Shown here piece by piece: positions 17,666 to 28,894 of a stretch of 43,794 bases of DNA. Made by a program: the position numbers and the translations under genes. The notes under the pieces are model-generated. The model had not been told where the DNA came from, searched no databases, and was given only the letters and a program-made list of their open reading frames with translations. The stretch comes from an uncultured Allobosea sp. Its GTDB lineage: Bacteria > Pseudomonadota > Alphaproteobacteria > Rhizobiales > Beijerinckiaceae. Each line of letters opens with the position of its first letter. Within the stretch, counting starts at the first letter, position 1. The stretch lies in contig NZ_CAMFKW010000046.1 of NCBI RefSeq assembly GCF_945957345.1, forward strand, positions 1 through 43,794. Reading direction: 5' to 3'.

Positions 17666-18217
17666 ATGGCCAAACTGAAGCTCGCCATCATCGTGGGCAG
17701 CAACCGCCGCGAATCGATCAACCGCAAGCTGGCCCAAGCGCTGGCGAAGCTGGGCGAAGGCGCCTTCGACGCCAGCTTCGTCAAGATCGACGACCTGCCG
17801 ATGTTCAACCAGGACCTGGAGCCGAACCGGCCGGAGTCGACGCTGCGCCTGAAGCGCGAGATCGAGGCGGCCGACGCGATCCTGATCGTCACGCCCGAGC
17901 ATAACCGCTCGATCCCCGCCGTGCTCAAGAACGCGATCGACTGGGCCTCGCGCCCCTATGGCAAGAATTCCTGGGCGGGCAAGACGGTCGCCGTTACCGG
18001 CACCAGCGGCGGCGCCGTGGGGACGGCGGTCTCGCAGAACGAACTGCGCATGATCCTGACCAACCTCGCCGGTGCCGTCGTCGGCGGCCAGGTCTTCGTG
18101 ACCTTCAAGGAAGACCTGATCGACGCCCAGCACAACGTCACCAACGAGGCGACGCGCGGCTTCCTGCAGGGCTTCCTGGACAATTTCGCGAAGATCGCCG
18201 GCAAGCTCGCTGCCTGA
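17666..18217 (+). CDS. NADPH-dependent FMN reductase family flavoprotein
   Basis: Flavodoxin-like reductase of the ChrR/YieF kind that reduces quinones, chromate or azo compounds with NAD(P)H. The 183 residues show LAIIVGSNRRESINRKLAQAL (phosphate loop for FMN), DDLPMFNQDLE, ILIVTPEHNRSIPAVLKNAIDW (FMN-site PEHN with the conserved LKNAIDW) and VTGTSGGAVGTA. GGGGA precedes the ATG at 17666, the start that gives the family N-terminus. An intrinsic terminator follows at 18244. Confidence 0.92.
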   Translation: MAKLKLAIIVGSNRRESINRKLAQALAKLGEGAFDASFVKIDDLPMFNQDLEPNRPESTLRLKREIEAADAILIVTPEHNRSIPAVLKNAIDWASRPYGKNSWAGKTVAVTGTSGGAVGTAVSQNELRMILTNLAGAVVGGQVFVTFKEDLIDAQHNVTNEATRGFLQGFLDNFAKIAGKLAA

Positions 18218-18243
18218 TCGACGCGCCCTGCGCGCATGCGTGA

Positions 18244-18271
18244 AGGCGTCGCCTCCGGGCGGCGCCTTTTT
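18244..18271 (+). terminator. Intrinsic terminator of the FMN reductase gene
   Basis: AGGCGTCGCC (18244-18253), loop TCCG, GGCGGCGCCT (18258-18267) and then a run of T to 18271. The stem has one G-U pair. It lies 27 bases after the stop codon. Confidence 0.85.
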
Positions 18272-18325
18272 CGTTTGGCCGGTGGTGAAGAAGAGGGAGC
18301 CCGATGGAGGCGGTCGCAGTCGGGC

Positions 18326-18360
18326 AAAAAAAGAGCCGGCGTCCCCGAGGGGAGCCGGCT
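18326..18360 (-). terminator. Terminator of the candidate sRNA
   Basis: Read on the minus strand: AGCCGGCTCCCC, a short loop, then GGGGACGCCGGCT and seven T (complement of the A-run 18326-18332). The stem is 7 plus 4 base pairs separated by a small internal loop. The T-run is on the minus strand only, so direction is clear. Confidence 0.85.
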
Positions 18361-18465
18361 TTGTAAGTTTGAAACATCTGGCGAAACGCCAAACATCTCA
18401 GAGGGGAACGGCTGAAACGAACTCAACGCCGGGAGGAGATTGCGGAGCCCGTTCCGAACAACCGT
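18326..18465 (-). ncRNA. Candidate trans-acting sRNA next to vtlR, probably AbcR-type
   Basis: The minus strand shows a complete small transcription unit with no convincing reading frame: promoter-like TTGCAA-N17-GATATT (18500-18472), predicted start near 18465, about 140 bases of RNA, and an intrinsic terminator ending in seven U at 18326. The RNA would carry CUCCUCCC (complement of 18431-18438) and UUCCCC further on; such pyrimidine-rich anti-Shine-Dalgarno motifs are known in the alphaproteobacterial AbcR and NfeR sRNA families. In Sinorhizobium and Agrobacterium the AbcR sRNA genes lie beside lsrB/vtlR, and in Brucella VtlR activates abcR2; here the neighbour is vtlR. A LysR-type box is centred at about -65. 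AbcR sRNAs repress many ABC-transporter mRNAs, which suits a genome rich in solute-binding proteins. Identity is inferred from synteny and motifs. Confidence 0.65.
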
Positions 18466-18471
18466 GAGTTC

Positions 18472-18500
18472 AATATCGGGCATGGCCTGCCATTTTGCAA
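18472..18500 (-). promoter_or_regulatory. Promoter of the candidate sRNA
   Basis: -35 TTGCAA (18500-18495), 17-base spacer, -10 GATATT (18477-18472). Four of six positions match in each hexamer, with ideal spacing. The -35 sits within the small dyad TTGCAATGCAA (18495-18505), which could be a second regulator contact. Confidence 0.55.
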
Positions 18501-18521
18501 TGCAACATATCTTGGGTCCGC

Positions 18522-18538
18522 CATGCAATGGCTGCATG
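18522..18538. promoter_or_regulatory. LysR-type operator (probable VtlR site) at -65 of the candidate sRNA
   Basis: Perfect dyad CATGCA-ATGGC-TGCATG containing the T-N11-A core typical of LysR-type regulators. Its centre (18530) is about 65 bases upstream of the predicted sRNA start, the canonical recognition-site position for LysR activators. Two similar boxes occur at 18585 and 19690. Confidence 0.6.
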
Positions 18539-18540
18539 AA

Positions 18541-18732
18541 CTAAGGGCAGATGGCGCGAATTTGAGCCTAAATGATTGAGAAATATGCGTTCATTGCAGG
18601 ATGGAGGCTGCGCGGAGAAGTTGCAGGCCGTTCCGAAACCCGATTTTCGTCCGTGTCTGAACAGTTTTCAGGCGAACGGTCTGATTTTGGCGCATGCGAG
18701 ACGGTCTCTTGGTCACAAAACCGCCAGAATTG
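18541..18732. other. Intergenic stretch between the sRNA control region and the vtlR terminator
   Basis: Part of the 566-base gene-free region 18218-18783. It is less GC-rich than the neighbouring genes and has no reading frame with plausible codon use and start. The only recognisable element is the second LysR-type box at 18585-18599. I searched for a tandem second AbcR-like unit with its own T-run on the minus strand and did not find one. Confidence 0.6.
18585..18599. promoter_or_regulatory. Second LysR-type box (probable VtlR site)
   Basis: ATGCGTTCATTGCAG resembles the boxes ATGCGTTTTTTGCAT (19690) and ATGCAATGGCTGCAT (18523): ATGC-N7-GCA with one imperfect end. It has no clear promoter at the correct distance on either strand, so it may be an auxiliary site for the sRNA promoter 85-130 bases away. 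Confidence 0.4.
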
Positions 18733-18754
18733 AAAAGGGCGCCTTGCGGCGCCC
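18733..18754 (-). terminator. Intrinsic terminator of vtlR
   Basis: On the minus strand GGGCGCC (18754-18748), loop GCAA, GGCGCCC (18743-18737) and TTTTC. It lies 30 bases after the vtlR stop codon. A second small hairpin (CCGCCT/AAGGCGG, 18765-18782) directly follows the stop codon. Confidence 0.75.
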
Positions 18755-18783
18755 GATTCCGTTCCGCCTGTGAGAAGGCGGCC

Positions 18784-19674
18784 TCAGTAGGTCCAGCGCT
18801 GGGCCTTCTGGATGAGGAAGTCGCGGAAGACCTGCACACGGGCGACTGACTTCATCTCCTCGGGATAGACCAGATAGCTCTCGAGTTGCGGCATCTCGGT
18901 CTCGCGCATCAACTGCACGAGCGGGGAGCCGGTCTCGATCAGGTAATCCGGCAGCACGGCGATGCCGGCGCCCGAATCCACCGCCCGCTTCATCGCCGTG
19001 ATGTTGTTGACCGTCAGGTGGATCGGTCGCGGGTTGCGTTGGTCGCGCCCCATCGTGCCGAGCCAGTGCACCGCCGTCAGATAGGAGGGCGAGGTGCCCC
19101 CAAAGGAGAGGATGCGGTGGTTGTCGAGATCGTCGTAGCTCTTGGGCTCGCCGAAGCGCTTCACATAGGCCGGCGAGGCGTAGACGTGGAAGTGCACGGT
19201 GAAGAGCTTGCGCTGGATCAGGTCCGGCTGCTGCGGCTGACGCAGGCGGATCGCGATATCGGCCTCGCGCATCGACAGGTCGAGTTCCTCATCGGTGAGG
19301 ATGAGCTCGACCCGGATGTCGGGATAGAGATCCATGAACTCGGACAGGCGCGGCGTCAGCCAGTGGCCGCCGAGGCCCCGGGTCGCGGTGACCTTGAGCT
19401 CGCCGGAGGGATGCTCGCGCGTCTCGGAGAGCTGCGAGCGGGTGCGCTCCAGCCGCTGCGTCATCTCGCGCGCAGCGCGCCACAGCAATTCGCCCTGTTC
19501 GGTGAGGATCAGGCCGCGCGTATGGCGGTGGAACAGCGGCGCGCGCAGCTCCCGCTCAAGCGCCCCGATCTGCCGGCTGACGGCCGATTGACTCAAGCCC
19601 AGAACATCGCCAGCTTTCGTGAAGCTGCCTGACTCCGCGACCGTATAAAAGATTCTAATGCGGTCCCAATCCAC
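18784..19674 (-). CDS. vtlR: LysR-family regulator VtlR (LsrB of rhizobia)
   Basis: Transcription factor that in Brucella, Agrobacterium and Sinorhizobium controls sRNA, transport, redox and symbiosis or virulence genes. Seen: winged helix DWDRIRIFYTVAESGSFTKAG then GLSQSAVSRQIGALERELRAPLFHRHTRGLILTEQGE, and the effector domain with the VtlR-specific block ADIAIRLRQPQQPDLIQRKLFTVHFHVYA and a C-terminus ending AQRWTY. I choose GTG 19674 (preceded by GGGGGAA) because it aligns with the MDWDKLRIF start of LsrB; an upstream ATG at 19704 has no ribosome binding site and sits in a LysR-type box. It lies downstream of trxB on the same strand, as in rhizobia, and beside a candidate AbcR-type sRNA. 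296 residues. Confidence 0.93.
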   Translation of the reverse strand: MDWDRIRIFYTVAESGSFTKAGDVLGLSQSAVSRQIGALERELRAPLFHRHTRGLILTEQGELLWRAAREMTQRLERTRSQLSETREHPSGELKVTATRGLGGHWLTPRLSEFMDLYPDIRVELILTDEELDLSMREADIAIRLRQPQQPDLIQRKLFTVHFHVYASPAYVKRFGEPKSYDDLDNHRILSFGGTSPSYLTAVHWLGTMGRDQRNPRPIHLTVNNITAMKRAVDSGAGIAVLPDYLIETGSPLVQLMRETEMPQLESYLVYPEEMKSVARVQVFRDFLIQKAQRWTY

Positions 19675-19689
19675 CGCGCTTCCCCCGCT

Positions 19690-19704
19690 ATGCGTTTTTT
19701 GCAT
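19690..19704. promoter_or_regulatory. LysR-type box just upstream of vtlR (probable autoregulatory site)
   Basis: ATGCGTTTTTTGCAT, a dyad ATGC-N7-GCAT with T-N11-A, ends 16 bases before the vtlR GTG start. It has the same form as the box controlling the candidate sRNA. In this position a bound regulator would overlap the promoter or leader, as in negative autoregulation common to LysR proteins. Confidence 0.5.
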
Positions 19705-19778
19705 GATGGGGGATAAAGGCGTGATGCGTCAATGTCTGCGTGGCAGACAGTCACTGTTATTCGTCGTGAATCTGGTGA

Positions 19779-19809
19779 CGCAACCCATCAGAGTCAGTGA
19801 TGGGTTGCG
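19779..19809 (-). terminator. Perfect hairpin after trxB
   Basis: CGCAACCCATCA (19779-19790), a seven-base loop and TGATGGGTTGCG (19798-19809) form a 12-base perfect stem, 10 bases after the trxB stop codon. No T-run follows on the minus strand. It may end or stabilise the trxB mRNA and separate it from vtlR. Confidence 0.55.
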
Positions 19810-19818
19810 ACGAAACCG

Positions 19819-20844
<1,026 letters not shown>

Positions 20845-21882
20845 CTAGCGCCGAAACAAGAGCGGTCGGGTTCGGGGGGGCGAGAACCCAAGCGCAGCCC
20901 GGTGGCGCAGCCAGCCTTGCCGTATCGCATCGGCTATGATCGGCGTTGAGTCTATCGGTTCGTAAGCCTCGCCTTCAAGGCGTCCACAGAAGCGATGCAC
21001 AACGCCCTCGCGCTCCAGCGCCGCGACCAGCGCCGCGATCTTGGGATGGCCGCCCGTTGGCTCGAAGACCAGCACGGGCCTGCCGGCCGCGGCGGCCTCG
21101 CCGATCATGTTGGTGGAGTCGGCGGTGACGACCACCGCGTCGGCATTGGCGAGCAATGCGAGGAAAGGATTTTCGCCCGTTCCGTCCCACCACCAGCCGC
21201 CATGCCGCGCGAAGACGGCGGCGACAGCGGCAGCGAGCGCGGGCGAGGTCCGGCGCGAGGGCGAACCCATTAGGGCGACGCCTGACCTGGCGAGCGTGTC
21301 GAGCTGCGCCGCGAGGCGCTCGATATCGGCCGGCGTGAAGCGATGGTGCCGGCTGTCGCCGCCGACCAGCACTGCAACGCGGGGGCCGTGCAAGTTTGCG
21401 ATGGTCGCAGGCGGCACAGCGCGGGCGGCGGCGAGCCTTTCGGGCGTCAGGCGATGCGGCGAGGTTGTGGTGACCAGGACATTGTCGCCGCGCAGCCTGT
21501 CATGGCCGGAGACCCAGATCAGATCGGCCGTGCCGGGGCCGGTGCGCGGGTCCTTGAGAAAGACGGTGTAGGTCGCGCCGTTCGAGGCCTGCTTCAGCGC
21601 GCGCAGATAGGCGACGGCGCGCCGGCCGGAGGCGATGGCGATGTCGGGGAAGGGGGGCTTGAGCGGGCTATCCGGCCGGTCGGGTGCCTCTCGCGGATCG
21701 ATCGGCCCGCGCGGCATCAGCCAGGCCCAGAGCTTGCGCGGCTTGACCCGGCGGATTTCGGGTGTGACGCCGAGCCGTTCGGCCACGCCGAGGCATTGCA
21801 ATTCGTCGCCGGCCTTGCCGTCGGTCAGGACCCAGACGGTCGGCTCCGGATTGTCGTGCATGGCTTTCTGCGCTCGTGGCAT
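20845..21882 (-). CDS. Mitochondrial fission ELM1-like family protein (DUF1022)
   Basis: Bacterial member of the family named after the plant fission protein ELM1. The 345 residues contain VWVLTDGKAGDELQCLGVAERLG at the N-terminus, PFPDIAIASGRRAVAYLRALK, TVFLKDPRTGPGTADLIWVSGHDRLRGDNVLVTTTSPHRL, VAVLVGGDSRHHRF and NADAVVVTADSTNMIGEAAAAGRPVLVFEP, a layout like GT-B fold glycosyltransferases. Function in bacteria is not established. Starts at 21882 or the next ATG at 21861 are both possible. It is divergent from the Lrp/AsnC gene with a 60-base shared upstream region. Confidence 0.88.
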   Translation of the reverse strand: MPRAQKAMHDNPEPTVWVLTDGKAGDELQCLGVAERLGVTPEIRRVKPRKLWAWLMPRGPIDPREAPDRPDSPLKPPFPDIAIASGRRAVAYLRALKQASNGATYTVFLKDPRTGPGTADLIWVSGHDRLRGDNVLVTTTSPHRLTPERLAAARAVPPATIANLHGPRVAVLVGGDSRHHRFTPADIERLAAQLDTLARSGVALMGSPSRRTSPALAAAVAAVFARHGGWWWDGTGENPFLALLANADAVVVTADSTNMIGEAAAAGRPVLVFEPTGGHPKIAALVAALEREGVVHRFCGRLEGEAYEPIDSTPIIADAIRQGWLRHRAALGFSPPRTRPLLFRR

Positions 21883-21942
21883 GCGCCTTGTATCGCTTGG
21901 CTGCGCCGTCTACACCAGCGCGACCTTCACGCGAGGAATTTC

Positions 21943-22407
21943 GTGCGCCCCAAACTCGACGATATCGACCTGCGCATCCTGCGCGAGCTTCAGGCCGATG
22001 GGCGCATGACCAATGTCGAGCTCGCGAGCCGCGTCGGCATCTCGCCGCCGCCTTGCCTCAGGCGCGTGCGCGCGCTGGAGGAAGCCGGGCTGATCCGCGG
22101 CTACCATGCCGATCTCGACGAGCGGAAGCTGGGCTACGAGGTGGTCTGTTTCGCCTTCGTGCATCTGGCGAGCCAAGCCGAGGCGGACCTCGTCGTCTTC
22201 CAGGAGCGCATGCGCAACTGGCCGACGGTACGGGAGTGCTGGACGCTGTCGGGCGATATCGACTTCGCCCTGAAATGCGTCGCGCCGGACCTGAAGGCTT
22301 TCCAGGACTTCGTCGCGGAACTGACGGCGATGCCGAATGTCCGCAACGTGCGGACCGCGCTCGCCCTCGACCGGGTCAAGGACGAGCCGATCGTTCCGTT
22401 CGGCTGA
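21943..22407 (+). CDS. Lrp/AsnC-family transcriptional regulator
   Basis: Amino-acid-responsive DNA-binding protein. The 154 residues hold the N-terminal helix-turn-helix (LDDIDLRILRELQADGRMTNVELASRVGISPPPCLRRVRALEEAGLIRGY) and the C-terminal RAM domain (VVCFAFVHLASQ...WTLSGDIDFALKCVAPDLKAFQDF). The GTG at 21943 with GAGGA just upstream gives the family N-terminus; the frame is open for a further 600 bases upstream only as an antisense shadow of the ELM1-like gene. Target genes cannot be named; the divergent ELM1-like gene is a candidate. Confidence 0.94.
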   Translation: MRPKLDDIDLRILRELQADGRMTNVELASRVGISPPPCLRRVRALEEAGLIRGYHADLDERKLGYEVVCFAFVHLASQAEADLVVFQERMRNWPTVRECWTLSGDIDFALKCVAPDLKAFQDFVAELTAMPNVRNVRTALALDRVKDEPIVPFG

Positions 22408-22411
22408 CTGT

Positions 22412-22927
22412 TCAGCCGAGATAATGCTTGATCCACCAAGCGTTGTTGCGAGCCAGTGCCGCAAGCCGGCGCTCGCTGGCATCCGGCAGCGTCCACAACA
22501 CGCTGCTGGCATTCTCTGTGGACCGGATCGGCCAGCTCTGGATCGTGCGGCCCGCGCGATCGTAGAGCGTCACCGTGCTTTCGAGATAGTCGCTGTCCGA
22601 GCCGCCGCCATCGCCATGGCGTCGGCCGCCGCCACCGCCATTGCCGCCGGCTGAGCTCGCGAGCCAGAGGCTGTTGACCGAGACGACCAGCCGATTGCCG
22701 GCGCCGCGCTGGAAGCCGGGGCCGAGGATGTTGGCCAGCGTCCGCTCCAGTTCGCTGCGGACCACGACGACATTGTCGCCCCAGCCCTCCCGAACGGTGG
22801 GCGAGAACACGACGCTGAGCGAGCCGATTGGCGCTCCTTGCGCAAGGGCGGCGGAAAGGCCGGCGGGGAGCAGGGCAAGCGATGCCCCGATGATGGTCGT
22901 GGTGAGGAAACTGCGGCGGGTGATCAT
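22412..22927 (-). CDS. Tat-exported protein of unknown function with a Gly-rich loop
   Basis: I do not recognise the family. The 171 residues start with a Tat signal (MITRRSFLTTTIIGASLALL, cut near ALAQG). The mature protein has an N-terminal part resembling secreted alpha/beta domains (SLSVVFSPTVREGWGDNVVVVRSELERTLANILG), a low-complexity segment GGNGGGGGRRHGDGGGSDSD (about 94-113) and a C-terminal part YLESTVTLYDRAGRTIQSWPI...NAWWIKHYLG. It ends 4 bases from the convergent Lrp gene and follows greA on the same strand by 75 bases. The use of Tat suggests folding or cofactor loading before export (inference). Confidence 0.8.
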   Translation of the reverse strand: MITRRSFLTTTIIGASLALLPAGLSAALAQGAPIGSLSVVFSPTVREGWGDNVVVVRSELERTLANILGPGFQRGAGNRLVVSVNSLWLASSAGGNGGGGGRRHGDGGGSDSDYLESTVTLYDRAGRTIQSWPIRSTENASSVLWTLPDASERRLAALARNNAWWIKHYLG

Positions 22928-23002
22928 GGCGTCGTCTCCGATGCGGTCGAAGACAATGTAGGGATGATGGCGCCGGTTTGCACCGGCGCCCTGACGGCAT
23001 CG

Positions 23003-23479
23003 TTACCGGAAAACGACGCTGACGACTTCGTAGGACTTGCCGCCGCCGGGCGTGTTCACCTGGACGGAATCGCCGACCTTCTTGCCGATCAGCGCGCGCG
23101 CGATCGGCGAGCCGATCGAGACCTTGCCGGACTTCACATCCGATTCCGGCTCGCCGACGATCTGGTAGCTCTTTTCTTCCTCGGTATCGTCGTCGATCAG
23201 CTTGACGGTGGCGCCGAACTTGATGGTGTCGCCGCCGGCGAGCTTGGCGATGTCGATGATGTCGGCGCGGCCGATCAGCGATTCGAGTTCCATGATCCGG
23301 CCCTCGTTGAGCGACTGCGCTTCCTTGGCCGCGTGATATTCCGCGTTCTCGGAAAGGTCACCCAGCGCGCGCGCCTCGGCGATCGCGGTGATGATGCGCT
23401 GGCGTTGGACCTGCTGGCGGTCCTTCAACTCGGCCTCCAGGGCGGCGAAGCCGCCCGCGGTCATCGGAACCTTTTCCAT
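23003..23479 (-). CDS. greA: Transcription elongation factor GreA
   Basis: Rescues backtracked RNA polymerase by stimulating RNA cleavage through its secondary channel. The 158 residues equal E. coli GreA in length: [20 protein letters not shown], coiled-coil tip [17 protein letters not shown] (the two acidic residues D and E of the tip are present), and the FKBP-like C domain [33 protein letters not shown]. The start at 23479 gives the family N-terminus; 24 further codons are open upstream but unlikely. It follows carB on the same strand after 101 bases. Confidence 0.96.
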   Translation of the reverse strand: MEKVPMTAGGFAALEAELKDRQQVQRQRIITAIAEARALGDLSENAEYHAAKEAQSLNEGRIMELESLIGRADIIDIAKLAGGDTIKFGATVKLIDDDTEEEKSYQIVGEPESDVKSGKVSIGSPIARALIGKKVGDSVQVNTPGGGKSYEVVSVVFR

Positions 23480-23580
23480 ACCTTCCGTCCCATAAGCTTC
23501 GAAAGCGCGGCTCACCGGCGGCATATCGACCGCCGGTTCCCGCGCTTCCACTCAATCTCTGAACTGCGACGTGCGGCCGG

Positions 23581-26898
<3,318 letters not shown>

Positions 26899-27041
26899 GA
26901 TCTCGACCGGTCTTGGGCAGGCGCGCGCAAGGCCGGTCCGATCGGGCGAGCGGAGGCGAGGCGAGCGTCTGAATGAATGCTAGGCGCTCGCTATAGACGG
27001 CGAAGGCCGCGGGGGAAAGCTAAAAGCGCTTGTCCTTTCGC

Positions 27042-28256
27042 TCAACGCACAGGTCTTGGTTCGGGGATGATGAGATCGATCTCCAGCGAGCCGGGCTGCC
27101 GGCGCTTACGCCGCATGGCGAGGAAGAGCACCGCGAGCGCCGCGACCTCGCAGGCGGCGCCGACGAAGCCGAGCGGCCAGGTGCCGGCATGGCGCATCAC
27201 CTGTTGACCCAGCGCCGCGCCGGCCGCGATGCCGAAATAGAGCGCGGAGGCATTGAGGGAGAGCGCGACCACGGTCGCATCCGGCGCCATCGCGGCCAGC
27301 CGCGACATCTGCGAGGGGTGGCCGGCCCAGCCCGCTGCGCTCCAGACAAAGAGCACGAAGGGGATCGGCCAGATCGCCAGGGAAGGCGGCAGGCTGACCG
27401 CGATCAGCGAGGCGGTGAAGAGCGCGGCCGCCAGGATCTACAGCACCACGATCAACGAGCGCTCGGGGCCGAAGCGGTCGCTGGCGACGCCGCCGAACTG
27501 GTTGCCGAGCGCCGAGCCGACGCCGGAGACGACCAGCGTGGCCGCAAGCCAGGGGCCGACAATGCCGGCATGATGGGTCAGGAAGGGCGCGATATAGGTG
27601 TAGAGAACGAAGGCGCCGGTGGTCCACAACATGGTCGTGGCGAGTGCCAGCAGCACGTCGCCGCGGCCCGCGACCTGAAGCCGCTCCCGCAGGGTGTTGG
27701 TGCCGCGAGGCAGGCCGCGCGGGAGCTTGGCCAGCAGGCCGACGAGTGAAAGCACGCTGAGCAGAGCCACGAGCAGGAAGGCAAGATGCCAGCCGCCGAA
27801 GCCGACCACGGCAGTCCCGATCGGGACACCGAGGATCAGCGAGACGGTCATGCCGCCGGTGACGAGCGCGATGGCGCGGCCGCGCCGCTCAGGGGCGGAG
27901 ACCGCAACGGCGACCGCGTTGGCGGCGGGCATGAAGACGCCGGCCGAGAGCGCCATCACGATGCGAGCGGCCATCACGACCCAGAAGTCGGTCGCGAAGG
28001 CCGCGCCGAGATTGGCGAGGCCGAAGACGGTCATGGCGCCGGCGAGGACGAGCTTGCGGTCGGCATCGCCGAGCACGGTGGAGAGGATCGGCGAGCCAAT
28101 GGCGTAGGCCAAAGCAAAGATCGAGATGAGCAGGCCGGCGGTGTCGACGGAGACGGCGAGGCCGGAGGCGAGATGGGGCAGGATGCCGGTGACGATCAGG
28201 CTGCCCGTGCCGATGGCGAAGGCGCCACCGGCGAGCGAGAGAAGGCGCGTATCCAT
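27042..28256 (-). pseudogene. MFS drug-efflux-type transporter (DHA1) interrupted by an in-frame stop
   Basis: One reading frame of 405 codons encodes a typical 12-helix major facilitator: MDTRLLSLAGGAFAIGTGSL, GSPILSTVLGDADRKLVLAGAM (motif A region), MALSAGVFMPAANAVAVAVSAPERRGRAIALVTGGMTVSLILGVPIG (motif C-like), down to MRRKRRQPGSLE. Codon 273 is TAG (complement of 27438-27440) in LIVVL-stop-ILAAAL, at the start of helix 8 or 9; both sides continue in the same frame and codon style. The mutation is therefore recent, or a sequencing error, or suppressed. The divergent ArsR gene and two shared operators indicate it was the regulator's target. Translated as is, only the first 272 residues are made. 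Confidence 0.88.
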
Positions 28257-28304
28257 GGGAGTAATCCTTGCGGATGGTCGCTGTGTCGAAGTCACGCTTC
28301 GAAT

Positions 28305-28320
28305 TTCAATGATCGTTGAA
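28305..28320. promoter_or_regulatory. Operator 1 in the ArsR/MFS divergent region
   Basis: TTCAATGATCGTTGAA, an imperfect dyad with TTCAA/TTGAA ends, flanked by AT-rich bases. The same form recurs at 28354. It lies 49 bases upstream of the MFS start codon. Confidence 0.6.
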
Positions 28321-28353
28321 TTAATCCTGCCGGGCGATGACCGCAAGGCTAAT

Positions 28354-28369
28354 TTCAATGGACGTTGAA
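28354..28369. promoter_or_regulatory. Operator 2 in the ArsR/MFS divergent region
   Basis: TTCAATGGACGTTGAA differs from operator 1 only in the centre (GGAC for GATC). The two sites are 49 bases apart start to start, close to five helical turns, and lie in the only AT-richer part of the intergenic region. Likely bound by the ArsR-type protein encoded at 28408. Confidence 0.6.
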
Positions 28370-28407
28370 TATTGTCAGGGGCGACTGCATCGCCTATCTC
28401 GAAGGCC

Positions 28408-28776
28408 ATGAAGCCGGTTTTTCACCCCGATATCGAGGATGTCGCGCCCGCCGACGTGTTCGCGGCGCTGGCCGATCCGATCCGCCTCGGCATCCTCGTC
28501 GCGCTCTCTGATGTCAACGAGGTCGACAAGGCGCGTTGCAGCCATTTCACCGCCTTCGCCTCGCCCTCGCTGCTGTCCTATCACTTCGCCAAGCTGCGCG
28601 AGGCCGGCATTACCCGCATGCGGGTGGAGGGGACCTCGCGCTATCTCAGCATCCGGCGCGACGAGCTGAACCAGCGCTTTCCGGGGCTGATCGACAGCGT
28701 GATCGAGACCGCGCGGCGCGACCCCAACCTTCCGCGGCTCGGGCCGGAATGGCTCTCCGGCAGCGGCGGGGCATAG
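28408..28776 (+). CDS. ArsR-family winged-helix repressor
   Basis: The 122 residues hold a typical ArsR fold: VAPADVFAALADPIRLGILVALSDVN, then FTAFASPSLLSYHFAKLREAGITRMRVEGTSRYLSIRRDELNQRFPGL (recognition helix SPSLLSYHFAKLREAG and wing). Only one cysteine is present (KARCSHF), so a classic metal-thiolate sensor site is not visible and the inducer is more likely organic (inference). The ATG at 28408 has GAAGG upstream; a TTG at 28372 would start inside the operator region. It is divergent from the MFS gene, whose product it presumably controls. Confidence 0.92.
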   Translation: MKPVFHPDIEDVAPADVFAALADPIRLGILVALSDVNEVDKARCSHFTAFASPSLLSYHFAKLREAGITRMRVEGTSRYLSIRRDELNQRFPGLIDSVIETARRDPNLPRLGPEWLSGSGGA

Positions 28777-28894
28777 GGACTGACTTCGCCTCGTTGACAG
28801 GTCTCCGGACAGGTTTAACGTCTTCGCTTCCGCGATGGCGTCGAGCCGGTTCGCGATACGGCACCGGCCACGCCCGAACCCGAGGAGCATGGCC

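Noticed and set aside
18138..18537. Small minus-strand reading frames across the candidate sRNA
   Set aside because: They run through the terminator hairpin and the FMN reductase terminator, have unfavourable codon use and no family likeness; the RNA interpretation explains the promoter and T-run better.
18541..18732. A second, tandem AbcR-type sRNA as in Sinorhizobium
   Set aside because: There is a LysR-type box at 18585 but no matching promoter and no hairpin with a T-run before the first unit; the only other minus-strand terminator belongs to vtlR.
21343..21942. A 200-residue N-terminal extension of the Lrp/AsnC protein
   Set aside because: The extension is antisense to the ELM1-like gene; GTG 21943 with GAGGA upstream gives a normal-length regulator.
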